A DNA stretch of 64,000 nt. It comes from Oryzias latipes (Eukaryota > Chordata > Actinopteri > Beloniformes > Adrianichthyidae). The notes beneath the pieces are model-generated. The model was given only the letters and a program-made list of their open reading frames with translations. It was not told the DNA's origin and ran no database searches. The translations under genes and the position numbers were made by a program. Positions 43,401-54,700 of this stretch are shown here, one piece after another (position 1 is the first letter of the stretch; each line of letters starts with the position of its first letter). The stretch lies in contig NC_019862.2 in NCBI RefSeq assembly GCF_002234675.1, forward strand, positions 32,312,134 to 32,376,133. The letters run 5' to 3'.

Positions 43401-46119
43401 TGGGTGTGGAACTCATCCCACCAATATTTGGTGACAGGACCATCCACATCTGCCTGGAAGTTCCTTCTTTTTTATCACTGGAAGACAATAAACGACGTGG
43501 AATCAAAACTACAACCACAGAGCTCCTCCTGGTGATGCTGAGCCTGTCATTCACAGCTTTTAGAATGATTTAGGATTCAAAAACAGACATCTATGGGATT
43601 CTGAAAGGAGGTTCAATTCTAACAGTTGTAGAGTTGGTGATCATTTAATGACTTTCTGTTTGAAACTGTCCCACCTAAACGTTAAAAAAACAATGAATAT
43701 TCATAAATATTCAAGCTGGATAGTATGGTAAAAAGTTTTTTAGTTCAACATCAATAACAAACTTCTGTAAAAAGAATTATGCACACTAAAACCTGAAGAA
43801 AGTAAATGTTTTTCCACTGAAGATTGAAAAAAGTTGAGGTTTTCTTCACATCAAGTTACACTATTTCTATTGCCGTGTAATCAAGCATGTGTGTTAGAGC
43901 CGTTTAAACACCCTACAACGTTTTAACCGCATTTGCAAAGGAACAGGTCATCCTGGGAGGCCAGCAGTTCTATTGGCTGGGCTGGGTGACGTAGCCAGAC
44001 GCTCATTGCTACGTTAGTTTTCTGAAGCTACAGAGAGAGAGAGCTTTCAACTGTACTTTAAAGTTTATTAATGTTTATTTGTTTTTGGATTTACATTTTT
44101 TGTAACAACCTTTGAGAAGTAAAGATCTGAAACAAAGAATTTGGACTGTGGAAGTTCATTTAAGAAGGACTCTGAGCTCTGACTCTGTAGCCTCTCAGGA
44201 AATAGACGGAGCCACACTGACAATGTCCATCTATTCCAGTTTTAGTGTTTCATTTTAGTTTGGACTTACTTTATGTTTCGTTTTCCGTATTTTCTGTCTC
44301 TTTGGCTAAAACAGATTTTAGTTTTAGTGGCATTTGCAAAAAGCAGGAAAAAGTCCAAATAAAATGATTTTGCTTTCTATATAAGAATATTTTTCTTGCA
44401 TGACATAAAATAAGAGCATCTTTGTTGAAAAAAGTTTTTTTTTTACTTTCATCCGATTCAGTTAGGAAACAAATAGTTTGTTCTTTTGCAAACATTGTTT
44501 AAATAAAGTTTCAAATGAAAACTTTTCAAACAGTTTTGCTCTAAAGCGTCTGCAGGTTTTCTCTCGTCAGGTTCACGAACGACCCGCTGGAGCTTCACAG
44601 GAGGTTGTCATGGAAACGTGATTACCCACAGTCCTCCTGAGCAGGTGAGACCTGCTGGGTCGTGGACGTGACTGTGAGAAGCCCCGCCTTCGCCCGCCCC
44701 CGTTTATGGGATGTGTTGCTAAAGCGAGGTGGCCGTGATCTTTCCACCGGCAAACGGCGGTGGTGGCAAAAGCAAAGTGGGATTAGGAGAGGTTCATTTC
44801 CCCTCCTCTCATTAAGCAGCCATGACAAAGAGCAGCCACTGACAAAGGCAGAGGTCAGCTGTGGTTCAGTGACCAGCTCTGGGCCTGTCAGCCCATCAGC
44901 CACCGGTCTGAAGCCCGCCGACTGTTGATCGGCAGAGATGGGGGGGCGACTGACAGCGAACGCACTGACAGGCAGCTCATTCAGGAAGAACTGGACCCAC
45001 TTCACAGGAGAACCACAAACACAAAGAGTGATGTCATCTACCTTCATTTAAACGGAGTTGAACCGGAATCCCGCTTTCATTTTTCCGTCCCAAACTCACA
45101 GGCCACCTGCCCCCGCCTGAAAATAGCTTCAGATTAAACGTGGCAAATTTAATTCTGAGACCGAACGATGACAATAACACCCGAATGAAGCTGGACAATC
45201 TAATCTAGCAGAAGAGAAGATTAGGGGGAATTCCACAAGGGGATGGGATTGGTCTTGGGGACATAAAGCCCCCGCACCATCTTGTCCTGTGATTTATCTC
45301 TGACTTCACTAACAGTAAATCTGCCCTTCAGCTGCTTTTCCTGTTTAGAATTCAAACTTTTCTGCAGAAACAAGTCCAGTAAAAAGTCACACTTCAAAAG
45401 TCACCTGCCAAGCCTCGTTTAACGTGAAGGAAGATCCTCCTGCTCACCAAAGGACTGATTGGAACATTTCCCATGTTCTATTATGGGTTATTTATACTTC
45501 TGTTTAAATAGAAAAACATTTAGGTAAAACTATAGGTTCAAGTGTGGATGAACACTTTTGACATTCTGTTTTAAAGTGTTAATCTGGGCATTTTCCCATC
45601 ATAAAAGGTTCCAGTTTAAGAACATCCCCTCTGGTTTTGGCGGGTCACTATTTTAATGACATTTACATCAACCCCACCCCTCCCAAGACAAGTTATGCTG
45701 AATGAATCAATAAAAAGGATAAATTGCCTTTTATTTTTTGAAGCTATAAACTTCTGCATCTTAGCGACCAAAGGTGCTGCTGACGGTCAGAGAGCCATCC
45801 TTCACTAACCGTGGTACTGATGCTGCTCTGCGTCGCTGTTCCTCACAGAGTGGGGGGGTCCGCCATAAGTCGGGTGTGGCGAGGGCTCTGGGCGCTTCCC
45901 GTGTTCCGCCATGTCATCCCCGCCTGCTCTTTGGGGCCCCGGGGCCCCTGCAACAGGGCTCAGCACTGGTTCCTGGTCTTTACTGAAACCCAGAATGACA
46001 TCAATGCTGTGGACGTGGCCCCCCGCAACCGCAACGCCACCCTTCCCTATCTGGTGGAAGTTGGCGGGTGAGAGGCAGCCGTCGTCCACCATGCTCATGG
46101 TATCCAGTGATAAATGCAT
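40458..46119 (-). CDS. rx2: Retinal homeobox transcription factor, rx1/rx2 (RAX2-type)
   Basis: Paired-like homeodomain activator needed for retinal progenitors and photoreceptor genes. Coding exons: 46119-45810, 42366-42113, 40928-40458; 1035 nt, 344 aa. The N-terminus [18 protein letters not shown] is typical of teleost rx1/rx2. The octapeptide HSIDVILG is at 37-44. The homeodomain is at about 143-202 ([20 protein letters not shown] onward), with WFQNRR, Gln50 (residue 192) and Asn51 (193). A Pro-rich C-terminal region precedes the OAR motif ([16 protein letters not shown]) at about 320-339. Exon 2 ends after Gln188, so intron 2 splits the homeodomain before VWFQ, as in related genes. The start was chosen by family; an in-frame ATG 24 codons upstream exists (46191). 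The neighbour matk supports RAX2-type orthology. rx1 versus rx2 cannot be decided here; the OAR motif and homeodomain are intact. Confidence 0.9.
44640..44925. promoter_or_regulatory. Candidate enhancer in rx intron 1 (OTX + SOX-type sites)
   Basis: GGGATTAGGAGAGG (about 44778-44791) is followed within 60 bp by CATTAAGCAGCCATGACAAAG and a second GACAAAGG. GGATTA is the OTX2/CRX core and ACAAAG the SOX core. The sequence is non-repetitive and GC-balanced compared with the rest of intron 1. Function is inferred. Confidence 0.35.
45125..45300. promoter_or_regulatory. Second candidate element in rx intron 1
   Basis: GGACAATCTAATCTAG, AGATTAGGGGG and ATGGGATTGG lie within about 60 bp, with AATTTAATTC just before. 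Repeated TAATC/GATTA cores in both orientations. Confidence 0.3.
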
Positions 46120-46900
46120 GAGAGCGTCTGGGCTCTGACCCGCGGCCGTGGACGGGCAGGGAGGCGCTGATGAGAGACCACAGGAGGTCACAGGTCACCA
46201 CTCGGGAATCAAACGCCGCATCCGTCCACACAAACGCCCAGAGGTCATCCTCAGCAGATGACAGGATGTTTGGGCATGCAGCACAAAAAACTATGCTTTT
46301 TAATGACTCATAACACTCAATGTGGTTTTTCTTCCCACAATATTTACATTAAGAAGTCAATCTTTTCAAGTGTGAGACATCAGAACTGAAAACAAAGTCA
46401 AACATCCTCAGATGAAACGGAGATTTCCGTCATTTGATGTCATTACAAGTTCTTTAGAGGAAATGTGTTGAAAATTCACATGTAGGAGTTTGTTTGGTGC
46501 TGATGATGAATAAATAAATGGTTTGCAGTCCTTACCTTTCGGATGCAAATATGTCGTCCTGTCAAAGTTTTAGAAACTAGCAGTCCAGCTGGATGGATCA
46601 CCCCCCCCCCCAACTTTATTCCCCCCAGATTCTCCACGCAGCGGTTTCTCAGCCCGCTCTGCTGATTCACATCCCTCTACTTCCTCTGTGTGCAACAATT
46701 ACGTTCACACTTTCCAAAAAAAGGTGCAATTCTCAAAACAGCAAAGGCAGCCGGCAGAAGCAACATCCGCTGGCGGAGGAGAGCTGGGACTGAGACAGAC
46801 GAGGAGATGAGGCGGCGCATCAGAGGAGAAACCAGGGGATTACAAGAGGGTTGCTAATTGTAATCCCTCCCCTGACATCGATTTTCTGCCCAAACAACCT
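46120..46900 (-). promoter_or_regulatory. rx upstream region with paired GGATTA/TAATCC sites
   Basis: Region immediately 5' of the rx start codon. GGATTA at 46837-46842 and TAATTGTAATCC at 46855-46866 place two K50-type cores in opposite orientation around a TAATTG, 12 bp apart. This resembles OTX-dependent control known for Rax genes. The transcription start and UTR length are unknown. Short C runs occur near 46601. Confidence 0.4.
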
Positions 46901-48334
46901 TTTTACGTGCCATTTCTAGTTAGTGCCACTGAGAGGACTAAAAGAGGAATCAAACACGAGAAAACCTGGAACTGCAGAAATGAAGGAAACCTTTGCATCT
47001 TTGTAAATATCTATTAAATTGGGGCAAAAGTGACCTTTTTCTTTCAATGTAACATTTTTTGACAACATTTGGCGGTGATGCATTTAAGTTTTCGATTAAA
47101 ACCAAATTATTACCACCTTTAAACCGTTTGACGTTGATGTTTCTTCTACTTTTTTACCACTAAAAGTGTCTGAAAGGGTCAAAATACTTACTGCATATAT
47201 TGAATTGTTTAGTCTGTGTATAATTTACTTTGTTTCTTTACAACAAAACTAAAATCTAATTACATGCATGACTCCCCCTCAAATTTTCAAAATAAAGATG
47301 AGATGTTTTCAAAATAAAAGACAATTCTTAGCCATAAACTTGCTCTCTATTTTTAAAACAAAACAAAACCATATTTAAGCTTTTTGATTCCTAAAACAGT
47401 CTGTAAATGGAGCTGGATCCACTGCATAAAACAACAGTTGGTTTGTATTGATCAAGATGATCTGCAGCTCAGTGGTCTCGTCTTATTAACTTATAAGCCT
47501 TTCCAAAAATCATAATAAAATTAAAAACATTTTATTTGAAGCAAAGTGGAGTATCTTTTAATAGAATAAACTGGCAATAATCCAGAACAAGCATACCTGA
47601 CAGTTAATAAAATTCATCCAGTCAGGCTATTAAAGAGGTAAACGCTTGACCTGTCAGTTCAAATAGCAGTATTTTCCATTTAAATGTAACAGAAAATTCA
47701 GTTTTCTCATTTTCATTTATTGCCTAGTTGTTTTCATACCAACAAATTCTAACCCTGGAGGTCAAAAATAAACGTAGTGATTCTTTTTTCTCTGGCTACG
47801 CGTTAACTTTGACTTTTTTTCAATCCATGAGTGTCTCAATCAGAAATGTCATTAGGAGTGTGTGTGCTGGTAGTCAGCTGTAATGTATGAAATAGGTTTT
47901 AGGTCAGAGGTTAAATGGCTTAAAGAGCCATTCGCGTCCATTTCTCACTCCTCAAAACCCATTTGGAGCCATAAAGTCTTATTTCAGCCTGATTTGGATT
48001 GATGCTATGGTTATGGTAGATACAAATAAACTATTGTTGTTGTTTCTTACATAAAACAGAGAAAATAGTCTTGAAAATTTGAAATACAACTTTTGATAGA
48101 GATTTAGGTAGAAATTCTGGTTAAGCTTATTGACTTCAATTGTTTTTCTGTGGTGCACAGCGGTTAAAGTGTTTTGGTACGACTTTGGGTTGCAGGAGAA
48201 TTACAGCCAGTCAGGAACCTCATGGAGGGACACTACTGTCAGTAGAATACAGTCTGAGTTAGTTTTCTTTACAGTTTCCACGCTTCCAAGAAGAAAGAAG
48301 TGAATCTCCATTTGCCAGTATTGACTAGAAAGAT

Positions 48335-48353
48335 GGGGGGGGGGGGGGGGGGG
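48335..48353 (+). repeat. G homopolymer, 19 nt
   Basis: Uninterrupted G run. Confidence 0.9.
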
Positions 48354-48589
48354 CATTTTACGTGCAAGCTTCTTTAAATCATGCATGATAGGAAAGAGGG
48401 AGAGTGTCTGTAAAGACAGGAGGTCTTTGGTCGGCTGGATAAATCAGCCGCGTCTCTAAAAGTCCAAAAGAGATTTGCCTGTGCAGTGTCCAAGGCGTGG
48501 CAGAAGTCACTCCATGATGGAGGCGGGGCGGGGCACACCTCGGCCAGGCCGCCAGTTCACTTAGAGGCTCACCAATCAATCAAAATGTA

Positions 48590-48745
48590 ACCAATGACTC
48601 ATTTAAGGACTTTAAGAGGAAGCCAACAACAGGGGGAAACTCATGCAGCTCCAGGAGAAACTTCCATTGAAAGAACCCAACCAGGATTTGAACCAGGGCC
48701 TCCAACAGAACGAACCGCCTGCGCACAGCGCCATGACTGGATCCC
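48590..48745 (-). repeat. Retroposon-tail-like repeat
   Basis: Contains AGGAGAAACTTCCATTGAAA and GGATTTGAACCAGGGCCTCC, the register of dispersed fish repeats that carry a 'gattcgaaccggg' motif. Weak assignment. Confidence 0.3.
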
Positions 48746-49487
48746 ACCTTAAAATAAACCCAGTGGGGAATCTTTATCTATGAACTGGAGGGTTTGTGTA
48801 TTCCTTCTCATCAGTAATCGCTCTGCTGAGGCAAAAGTGGGTGATTGAGGTGAGCATTTGTGAGAGAAGCAGACATTCTGATGGAGCGATGGGTTCGTTT
48901 CCACAGCAACGGATGAGACTAAAGCCCTCATGCACCCACGTCTTCACCTGGGGGGGGGGGGGTCACCTGGGATAGAAATGGCACCTTTTACTTTCATTTC
49001 ATTTGAATACAAATCTTACATTTTGGTGTTTAAAAGCTTTAAACATTTGAAACCAATACCACCAATGTATGAAAACAGCTATTTTCTCATCAAAGAAAGT
49101 CGCTGCTTCGTACAAAACTGGCAACAACTTGACTCCTAAACGTAATGACAAACATTTAAGGAATGAAAAACATTTTAGATTTATACATTTACCAAAAAAG
49201 GGGGAAAATTTTCTCTTTGTAGTGATCAGCTCTGACAAAATGACTCACTTCCAAACAGTCATGATGATGCAATGCGCAATTAAAAACAGATTTTACAAAT
49301 GTTAGTTTTTATGTCCAGTCTTTTAAAAACTCTGTTTTATTTCAATTGTGCATGAATTGATTAAGCAGGAGTAGCATAGTTGTCAAGCTACTTAGTTTTA
49401 TTAGATGACAAAAGTAAATCCCGCTGATCCTATTAGAAGTAAAAGCGGCTAACGTGTAAATGCGTACTGTCAGCTTAGCAAAGGCGC

Positions 49488-49505
49488 GGGGGGGGGGGGG
49501 GGGGG
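49488..49505 (+). repeat. G homopolymer, 18 nt
   Basis: Uninterrupted G run. Confidence 0.9.
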
Positions 49506-51067
49506 CAATGGGGAGCCAGGGAAGGGAATTCATGTGACCGTAAAGATGTCTGCTGTTAACTCGCGTCCAAAGCACACGCAGCCCTTTGAGTGGCTGGTGC
49601 TGGCTTTACCGCCGCCACCTTCCAGAAACATGACCGAGATGCTTCTGAGGAAATGAACAGCTTAATGGCGGCTTTGCCGTGTTCCAGTAAAGACTCAATC
49701 GACTTCAACTGGTCGTTTCTGTCATACTCGTGTTAAAAGTCAGCATCAGATTTGATTAGTAGTATCTAATTTTCCTCCAGACAGTAAAGCCTGCAGTAAT
49801 ACATAGACTGTAGTTCACATTGCATTAAATGTAAACTCGTACTTCAACTTTAATAGAAATAACACATAAACAGGATAATAATCTAGATTTATTAAACAGA
49901 TTTTCCATTTCAGTGTTTAGACATTTGCATTTGTACCAGAACCTCTGGGTAAAGGAAAGTTTGACAACAGTTTCTTTGTTGTTTTCCTTCAGGAGTTGTA
50001 CTAAACACATTTTTTCATGAAATTGGTGCAGCTATGGGTTTATTTATTTACCACAAAGTTATGGAAACGCGTTCCATGACTTTTGAAAGCATGTTGAGAA
50101 CATTTGTCCTAATGTCAAATGTATTGGTTTGTTTTCTTAATTTCTTCAGATGATGCCGAAACTCAAAACTCACAATTGAAGGTTTAGATGGAACGAAATA
50201 CAAATAATAACATTTTAATGTTCAGAAAGTTCACTTGAAGCTTAATTGAATGAATTATTAGTATTTGGTTTGCAGAAACAACAGACTCTCTGGTCTTTCT
50301 AGTACTATGTTCTCACTGAGAATGTGACAAAGGTTCAAGAACGCGCTGAATGGTGTTCACACCGGGCAAGCAGGGAGGGGCTTCTTCTTCTTTTCTTTTG
50401 TTTCTGGCCCATGCCTGCCCCCCACAGTTGGAAGAGGCCTAGTGAAAAATGTTGAAGCGGTGCTGCTCCAGGCTTTTTCTCCAGAAGCTCTATTCTGATA
50501 TATTTGCCGTAAAAATCCAACCGGGCACAAACCACTTTTTCAAAATTCTCTTTCATGATCGGTTTTTAAACGGTTGGTAAAAGGAACACTAACCAAATAA
50601 ACGTCCCGGATTGGTCAAAGTTTAACCAGATTTAACTGGTAACGTGCGTTCAGCAGTGGGACATCTGGTACATAGAGTCCAAAAACAGTCGTAGAAACTT
50701 GCGTGAAAGCTTGAAAGACGCGATTCCACGTTTACATAGAATCCTCATTGGAAGGAGTTGCTTGAACGCGTTGCAGACGGCCTTGTGGACGCAGCTTCAG
50801 TAATCTGTAGTCTGTCCTTGGTAAAGACCTCCTCTGATAGTTTGATATCCTACTTGGCTAGCAGAACAGGCATTACCCCTGCAAATAAAGTTATTTCTTT
50901 TCTTTTTTTAAAGCTTAATTTAACCAGAGAATCCAAGTGAGATTACCTTATCTCTTTCTCAACAGCAGGACGGAGCCAAAGAAAGATAAAAAACAATCAC
51001 ACAACAATTGAAAAACTATTTAAAACAAGTTACAGATCTCATTTCCAAGCTTTTGAGCAAAAGTTTA

Positions 51068-51172
51068 AAGACGCTTGGACCAGATTTAAAGCAGATTCGG
51101 ACCAGATTTGGACCAGATTTGGATCTGATTTGGATCTAATTAGGATCAGATTTGGACCAGATTTGGATTAGG
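51068..51172 (+). repeat. Short tandem repeat, about 11-bp GGACCAGATTT unit
   Basis: About nine degenerate copies alternating between GGACCAGATTT and GGATCTGATTT forms. Confidence 0.75.
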
Positions 51173-51900
51173 GGGGCTGCTTTCCTGGTTGGGCTGGGGC
51201 GGCGCTCTCTTTCCCTCCGCGCCTCCCTGCTCTCTGGCTCTGGGGGCTTCACGGCGGTCCTGCTGGCCCTGGCCTGGGTGGCGGTCTTGGTCGCCCGGGG
51301 GGCGGTTGTTCCCTGCCTGTTCCCGTGTGGCGTTGGGGGGATTCCGGCTGCCGCTGCTGCTGCGGCGGGGGTCTGGGTGTGGGGGTGGCTGGGCGCTCCT
51401 CCTCCTTCTTTTCACATTCCACCATCCATTTTAGAAGAACATAAACACTCACCTGAGCACAGGTGTTAGCTCACCTTTGCACTAATAGTTTGCATGATTG
51501 AATGAATGAAAGATTTCACACTAGTTGGTTTAAAGGCATAGGTATGCGTGTGAACACTATCTGTTTTGTGTACATGTTGACATGTGGACATTTTTGCAGC
51601 CAGCAGGTGTGTTTATAACATTTGAGTGTGTGTGGACAGGCCCCGCCCTTTTTGTACTACATTTGAACCGTACCGTCATGATAAACAACCAGTAAACCTG
51701 TCTGCTCTATGCTGCTTCATGGTCTTATCCCCCTTCCCCTCCTATTATCACCCTCCTACCCCCCCTCTCTCTCTAACGTCCCTCTCTCTTCTTCCCCTCT
51801 TTCCTTTTCCGTCCGGTCCAACATCCAAAGATTTTCAGACATGATTGAAATCAATAAAGTTTAGCCTCAATTACAAAAGGGGTTTATTCAGACATACCTT
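51173..51900. repeat. GC-rich block and pyrimidine-rich tail, probable retroposon
   Basis: An abrupt GC-rich, CTG/GGC-rich segment (to about 51415) is followed by C/T-rich sequence ending in CCTTTTCCGTCCGGTCCAAC and an AATAAAG near 51854. The long open frames in it are low-complexity and match no family I know. It looks like a dispersed repeat; unproven. Confidence 0.3.
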
Positions 51901-52002
51901 TGGTTTGTCTGAAGATGAATAATCCCTCTTGTTAAAGTAAAATATGTCCAACACAAGAGGCCCTCAGCTCTCATCTGTTTGCCTAGCTGTTGGACAGGAC
52001 AA

Positions 52003-52005
<3 letters not shown>

Positions 52006-52038
<33 letters not shown>
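52006..52038 (+). repeat. A homopolymer, 33 nt
   Basis: Uninterrupted 33-nt A run. Confidence 0.9.
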
Positions 52039-52040
<2 letters not shown>

Positions 52041-52380
52041 AGTTAATCTAACAAAAATAGGTGAAAATGCATAAAAAGAGAAACATGACCCGTTTCTAAA
52101 AGAAAAATCAGTACTTTCCACATTGTGGTCACCGTCTACGGCTTGTAGTTCTGGGTAAAGGCAGGAACTGGGATTTAGCAGTAAATTGTGAGTTTTCCAT
52201 CTACAAGAACTGAAGCAGAGACCATAGAATTCTAGATGTGGCACTAATTTAACGTTCACTGTCAACGTCTCTGAACGGACTTCAGACATGGAGGCGTGGC
52301 CTAGAAATGAAAAACAATTATTTTAGGGATTCATGAAGTCCAGCAGAGCTAGAAACATGCCCAACCTGTCCGCAGTCATC

Positions 52381-54420
52381 CTGCATGGACTCCGTCATGT
52401 CTGCACGGACTCCGTCATGTCTGCAGGGACTCCGTCATGTCTGCATGGACTCCGTCATGTCTGCAAGGACTCCGTCATGTCTGCACGGACTCCGTCATGT
52501 CTGCAGGGACTCCGTCATGTCTGCATGGACTCCGTCATGTCTGCAAGGACTCCGTCATGTCTGCACGGACTCCGTCATGTCTGCACGGACTCCGTCATGT
52601 CTGCACGGACTCCGTCATGTCTGCACGGACTCCGTCATGTCTGCAAGGACTCCGTCATGTCTGCACGGACTCCGTCATGTCTGCAAGGACTCCGTCATGT
52701 CTGCACGGACTCCGTCATGTCTGCACGGACTCCGTCATGTCTGCACGGACTCCGTCATGTCTGCACGGACTCCGTCATGTCTGCAGGGACTCCTTCATGT
52801 CTGCAGGGACTCCGTCATGTCTGCACGGACTCCGTCATGTCTGCACGGACTCCGTCATGTCTGCACGGACTCCGTCATGTCTGCACGGACTCCGTCATGT
52901 CTGCACGGACTCCGTCATGTCTGCAGGGACTCCTTCATGTCTGCAGGGACTCCATCATGTCTGCACGGACTCCATCATGTCTGCAGGGACTCCATCATGT
53001 CTGCACGGACTCCATCATGTCTGCACGGACTCCATCATGTCTGCACGGACTCCATCATGTCTGCAGGGACTCCATCATGTCTGCACGGACTCCATCATGT
53101 CTGCACGGACTCCATCATGTCTGCACGGACTCCATCATGTCTGCACGGACTCCATCATGTCTGCACGGACTCCATCATGTCTGCAGGGACTCCATCATGT
53201 CTGCACGGACTCCATCATGTCTGCACGGACTCCATCATGTCTGCACGGACTCCATCATGTCTGCACGGACTCCATCATGTCTGCACGGACTCCATCATGT
53301 CTGCAGGGACTCCATCATGTCTGCACGGACTCCATCATGTCTGCACGGACTCCATCATGTCTGCACGGACTCCATCATGTCTGCACGGACTCCATCATGT
53401 CTGCACGGACTCCATCATGTCTGCACGGACTCCATCATGTCTGCAGGGACTCCATCATGTCTGCACGGACTCCATCATGTCTGCACGGACTCCATCATGT
53501 CTGCATGGACTCCATCACGTCTGCAGGGACTCCATCATGTCTGCACGGACTCCATCATGTCTGCACGGACTCCATCACGTCTGCACGGACTCCATCATGT
53601 CTGCACGGACTCCATCATGTCTGCAGGGACTCCATCATGTCTGCAGGGACTCCATCATGTCTGCACGGACTCCATCATGTCTGCACGGACTCCATCATGT
53701 CTGCACGGACTCCATCATGTCTGCACGGACTCCATCATGTCTGCACGGACTCCATCATGTCTGCACGGACTCCATCATGTCTGCAGGGACTCCATCATGT
53801 CTGCACGGACTCCATCATGTCTGCATGGACTCCATCATGTCTGCACGGACTCCATCATGTCTGCACGGACTCCATCATGTTTGCATGGACTCCATCATGT
53901 CTGCAGGGACTCCATCATGTCTGCACGGACTCCATCATGTCTGCACGGACTCCATCATGTCTGCACGGACTCCATCATGTCTGCACGGACTCCATCATGT
54001 CTGCACGGACTCCATCATGTCTGCACGGACTCCATCATGTCTGCACGGACTCCATCATGTCTGCACGGACTCCATCATGTCTGCACGGACTCCATCATGT
54101 CTGCACGGACTCCGTCATGTCTGCACGGACTCCATCATGTCTGCACGGACTCCATCATGTCTGCACGGACTCCATCATGTCTGCAGGGACTCCATCATGT
54201 CTGCACGGACTCCGTCATGTCTGCACGGACTCCGTCATGTCTGCACGGACTCCGTCATGTCTGCAGGGACTCCTTCATGTCTGCAGGGACTCCATCATGT
54301 CTGCACGGACTCCATCATGTCTGCATGGACTCCATCATGTCTGCATGGACTCCATCATGTCTGCACGGACTCCATCATGTCTGCATGGACTCCATCATGT
54401 CTGCATGGACTCCATCATGT
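52381..54420 (+). repeat. 20-bp minisatellite, 102 units
   Basis: 2040 bp of tandem CTGCACGGACTCCGTCATGT with no indels, so every unit keeps a 20-bp register. Variants sit at two main places: base 6 (C, G, T or A) and the CCG/CCA/CCT triplet. CCGTC units dominate to about 52940, CCATC units from about 52950 to 54100, then the two mix. Because 20 is not a multiple of 3 and the unit has no stop in any frame, all three plus frames stay open and encode the same cyclic peptide (MSARTPSCLHGLRHVCTDSV). This is a property of the repeat and not evidence for a gene. Confidence 0.97.
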
Positions 54421-54700
54421 CTGCTTTCAGACCACAGATGACATCATTCAGGCGTATTTCACTGACTTCAGTCCTGAGGAGATGAATAGACACAAATGCC
54501 CTTACAGATGGATGCGGGGGGAATGGGCAAACCTGTACGGGGTACGCAGGCGGCCTGCACAACATCTTAAGGTCCTGGAGCTCGTAGAGGAAAATGTTTA
54601 TGCTTATCTTTTTCTACAGGCGTGCTGTGAATACCGGGTCATAGCAACACGTCTACAACACGCATGGGTGAGTAAAGGGAAGTAGGAGACACATTTTTGC
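54421..54700 (+). other. Sequence between minisatellite and Tc1 remnant
   Basis: An open frame continues from the array for about 88 codons (TTDDIIQAYFTDFSPEEM...). I recognise no family, and it ends at a stop near 54685. It is probably read-through of the array. Confidence 0.3.

Larger units (their letters stand above)
46901..51060. other. Intergenic, G-tract-rich, no gene seen
   Basis: No coding exon recognised. It contains long G runs (48335-48353, 48950-48962, 49488-49505), a dispersed repeat-like patch near 47925-48000 (AAGAGCCATTCGCGTCCATT) and another near 48590-48745. Confidence 0.4.

Noticed and set aside
40458-46119. rx3 assignment
   Set aside because: The N-terminus [13 protein letters not shown] and the linkage to matk fit the rx1/rx2 group.
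51146-51469. Pro/Arg-rich and Leu-rich open frames
   Set aside because: Low-complexity translation of a GC-rich probable repeat, open on both strands.
52381-54420. CRISPR-like array
   Set aside because: Units are directly tandem with no spacers, in a vertebrate genome; this is a minisatellite.
52333-54685. Three overlapping forward frames of 680-766 codons as repeat-protein genes
   Set aside because: All are produced by the 20-bp array; the three frames encode the same cyclic peptide and carry no recognised domain.
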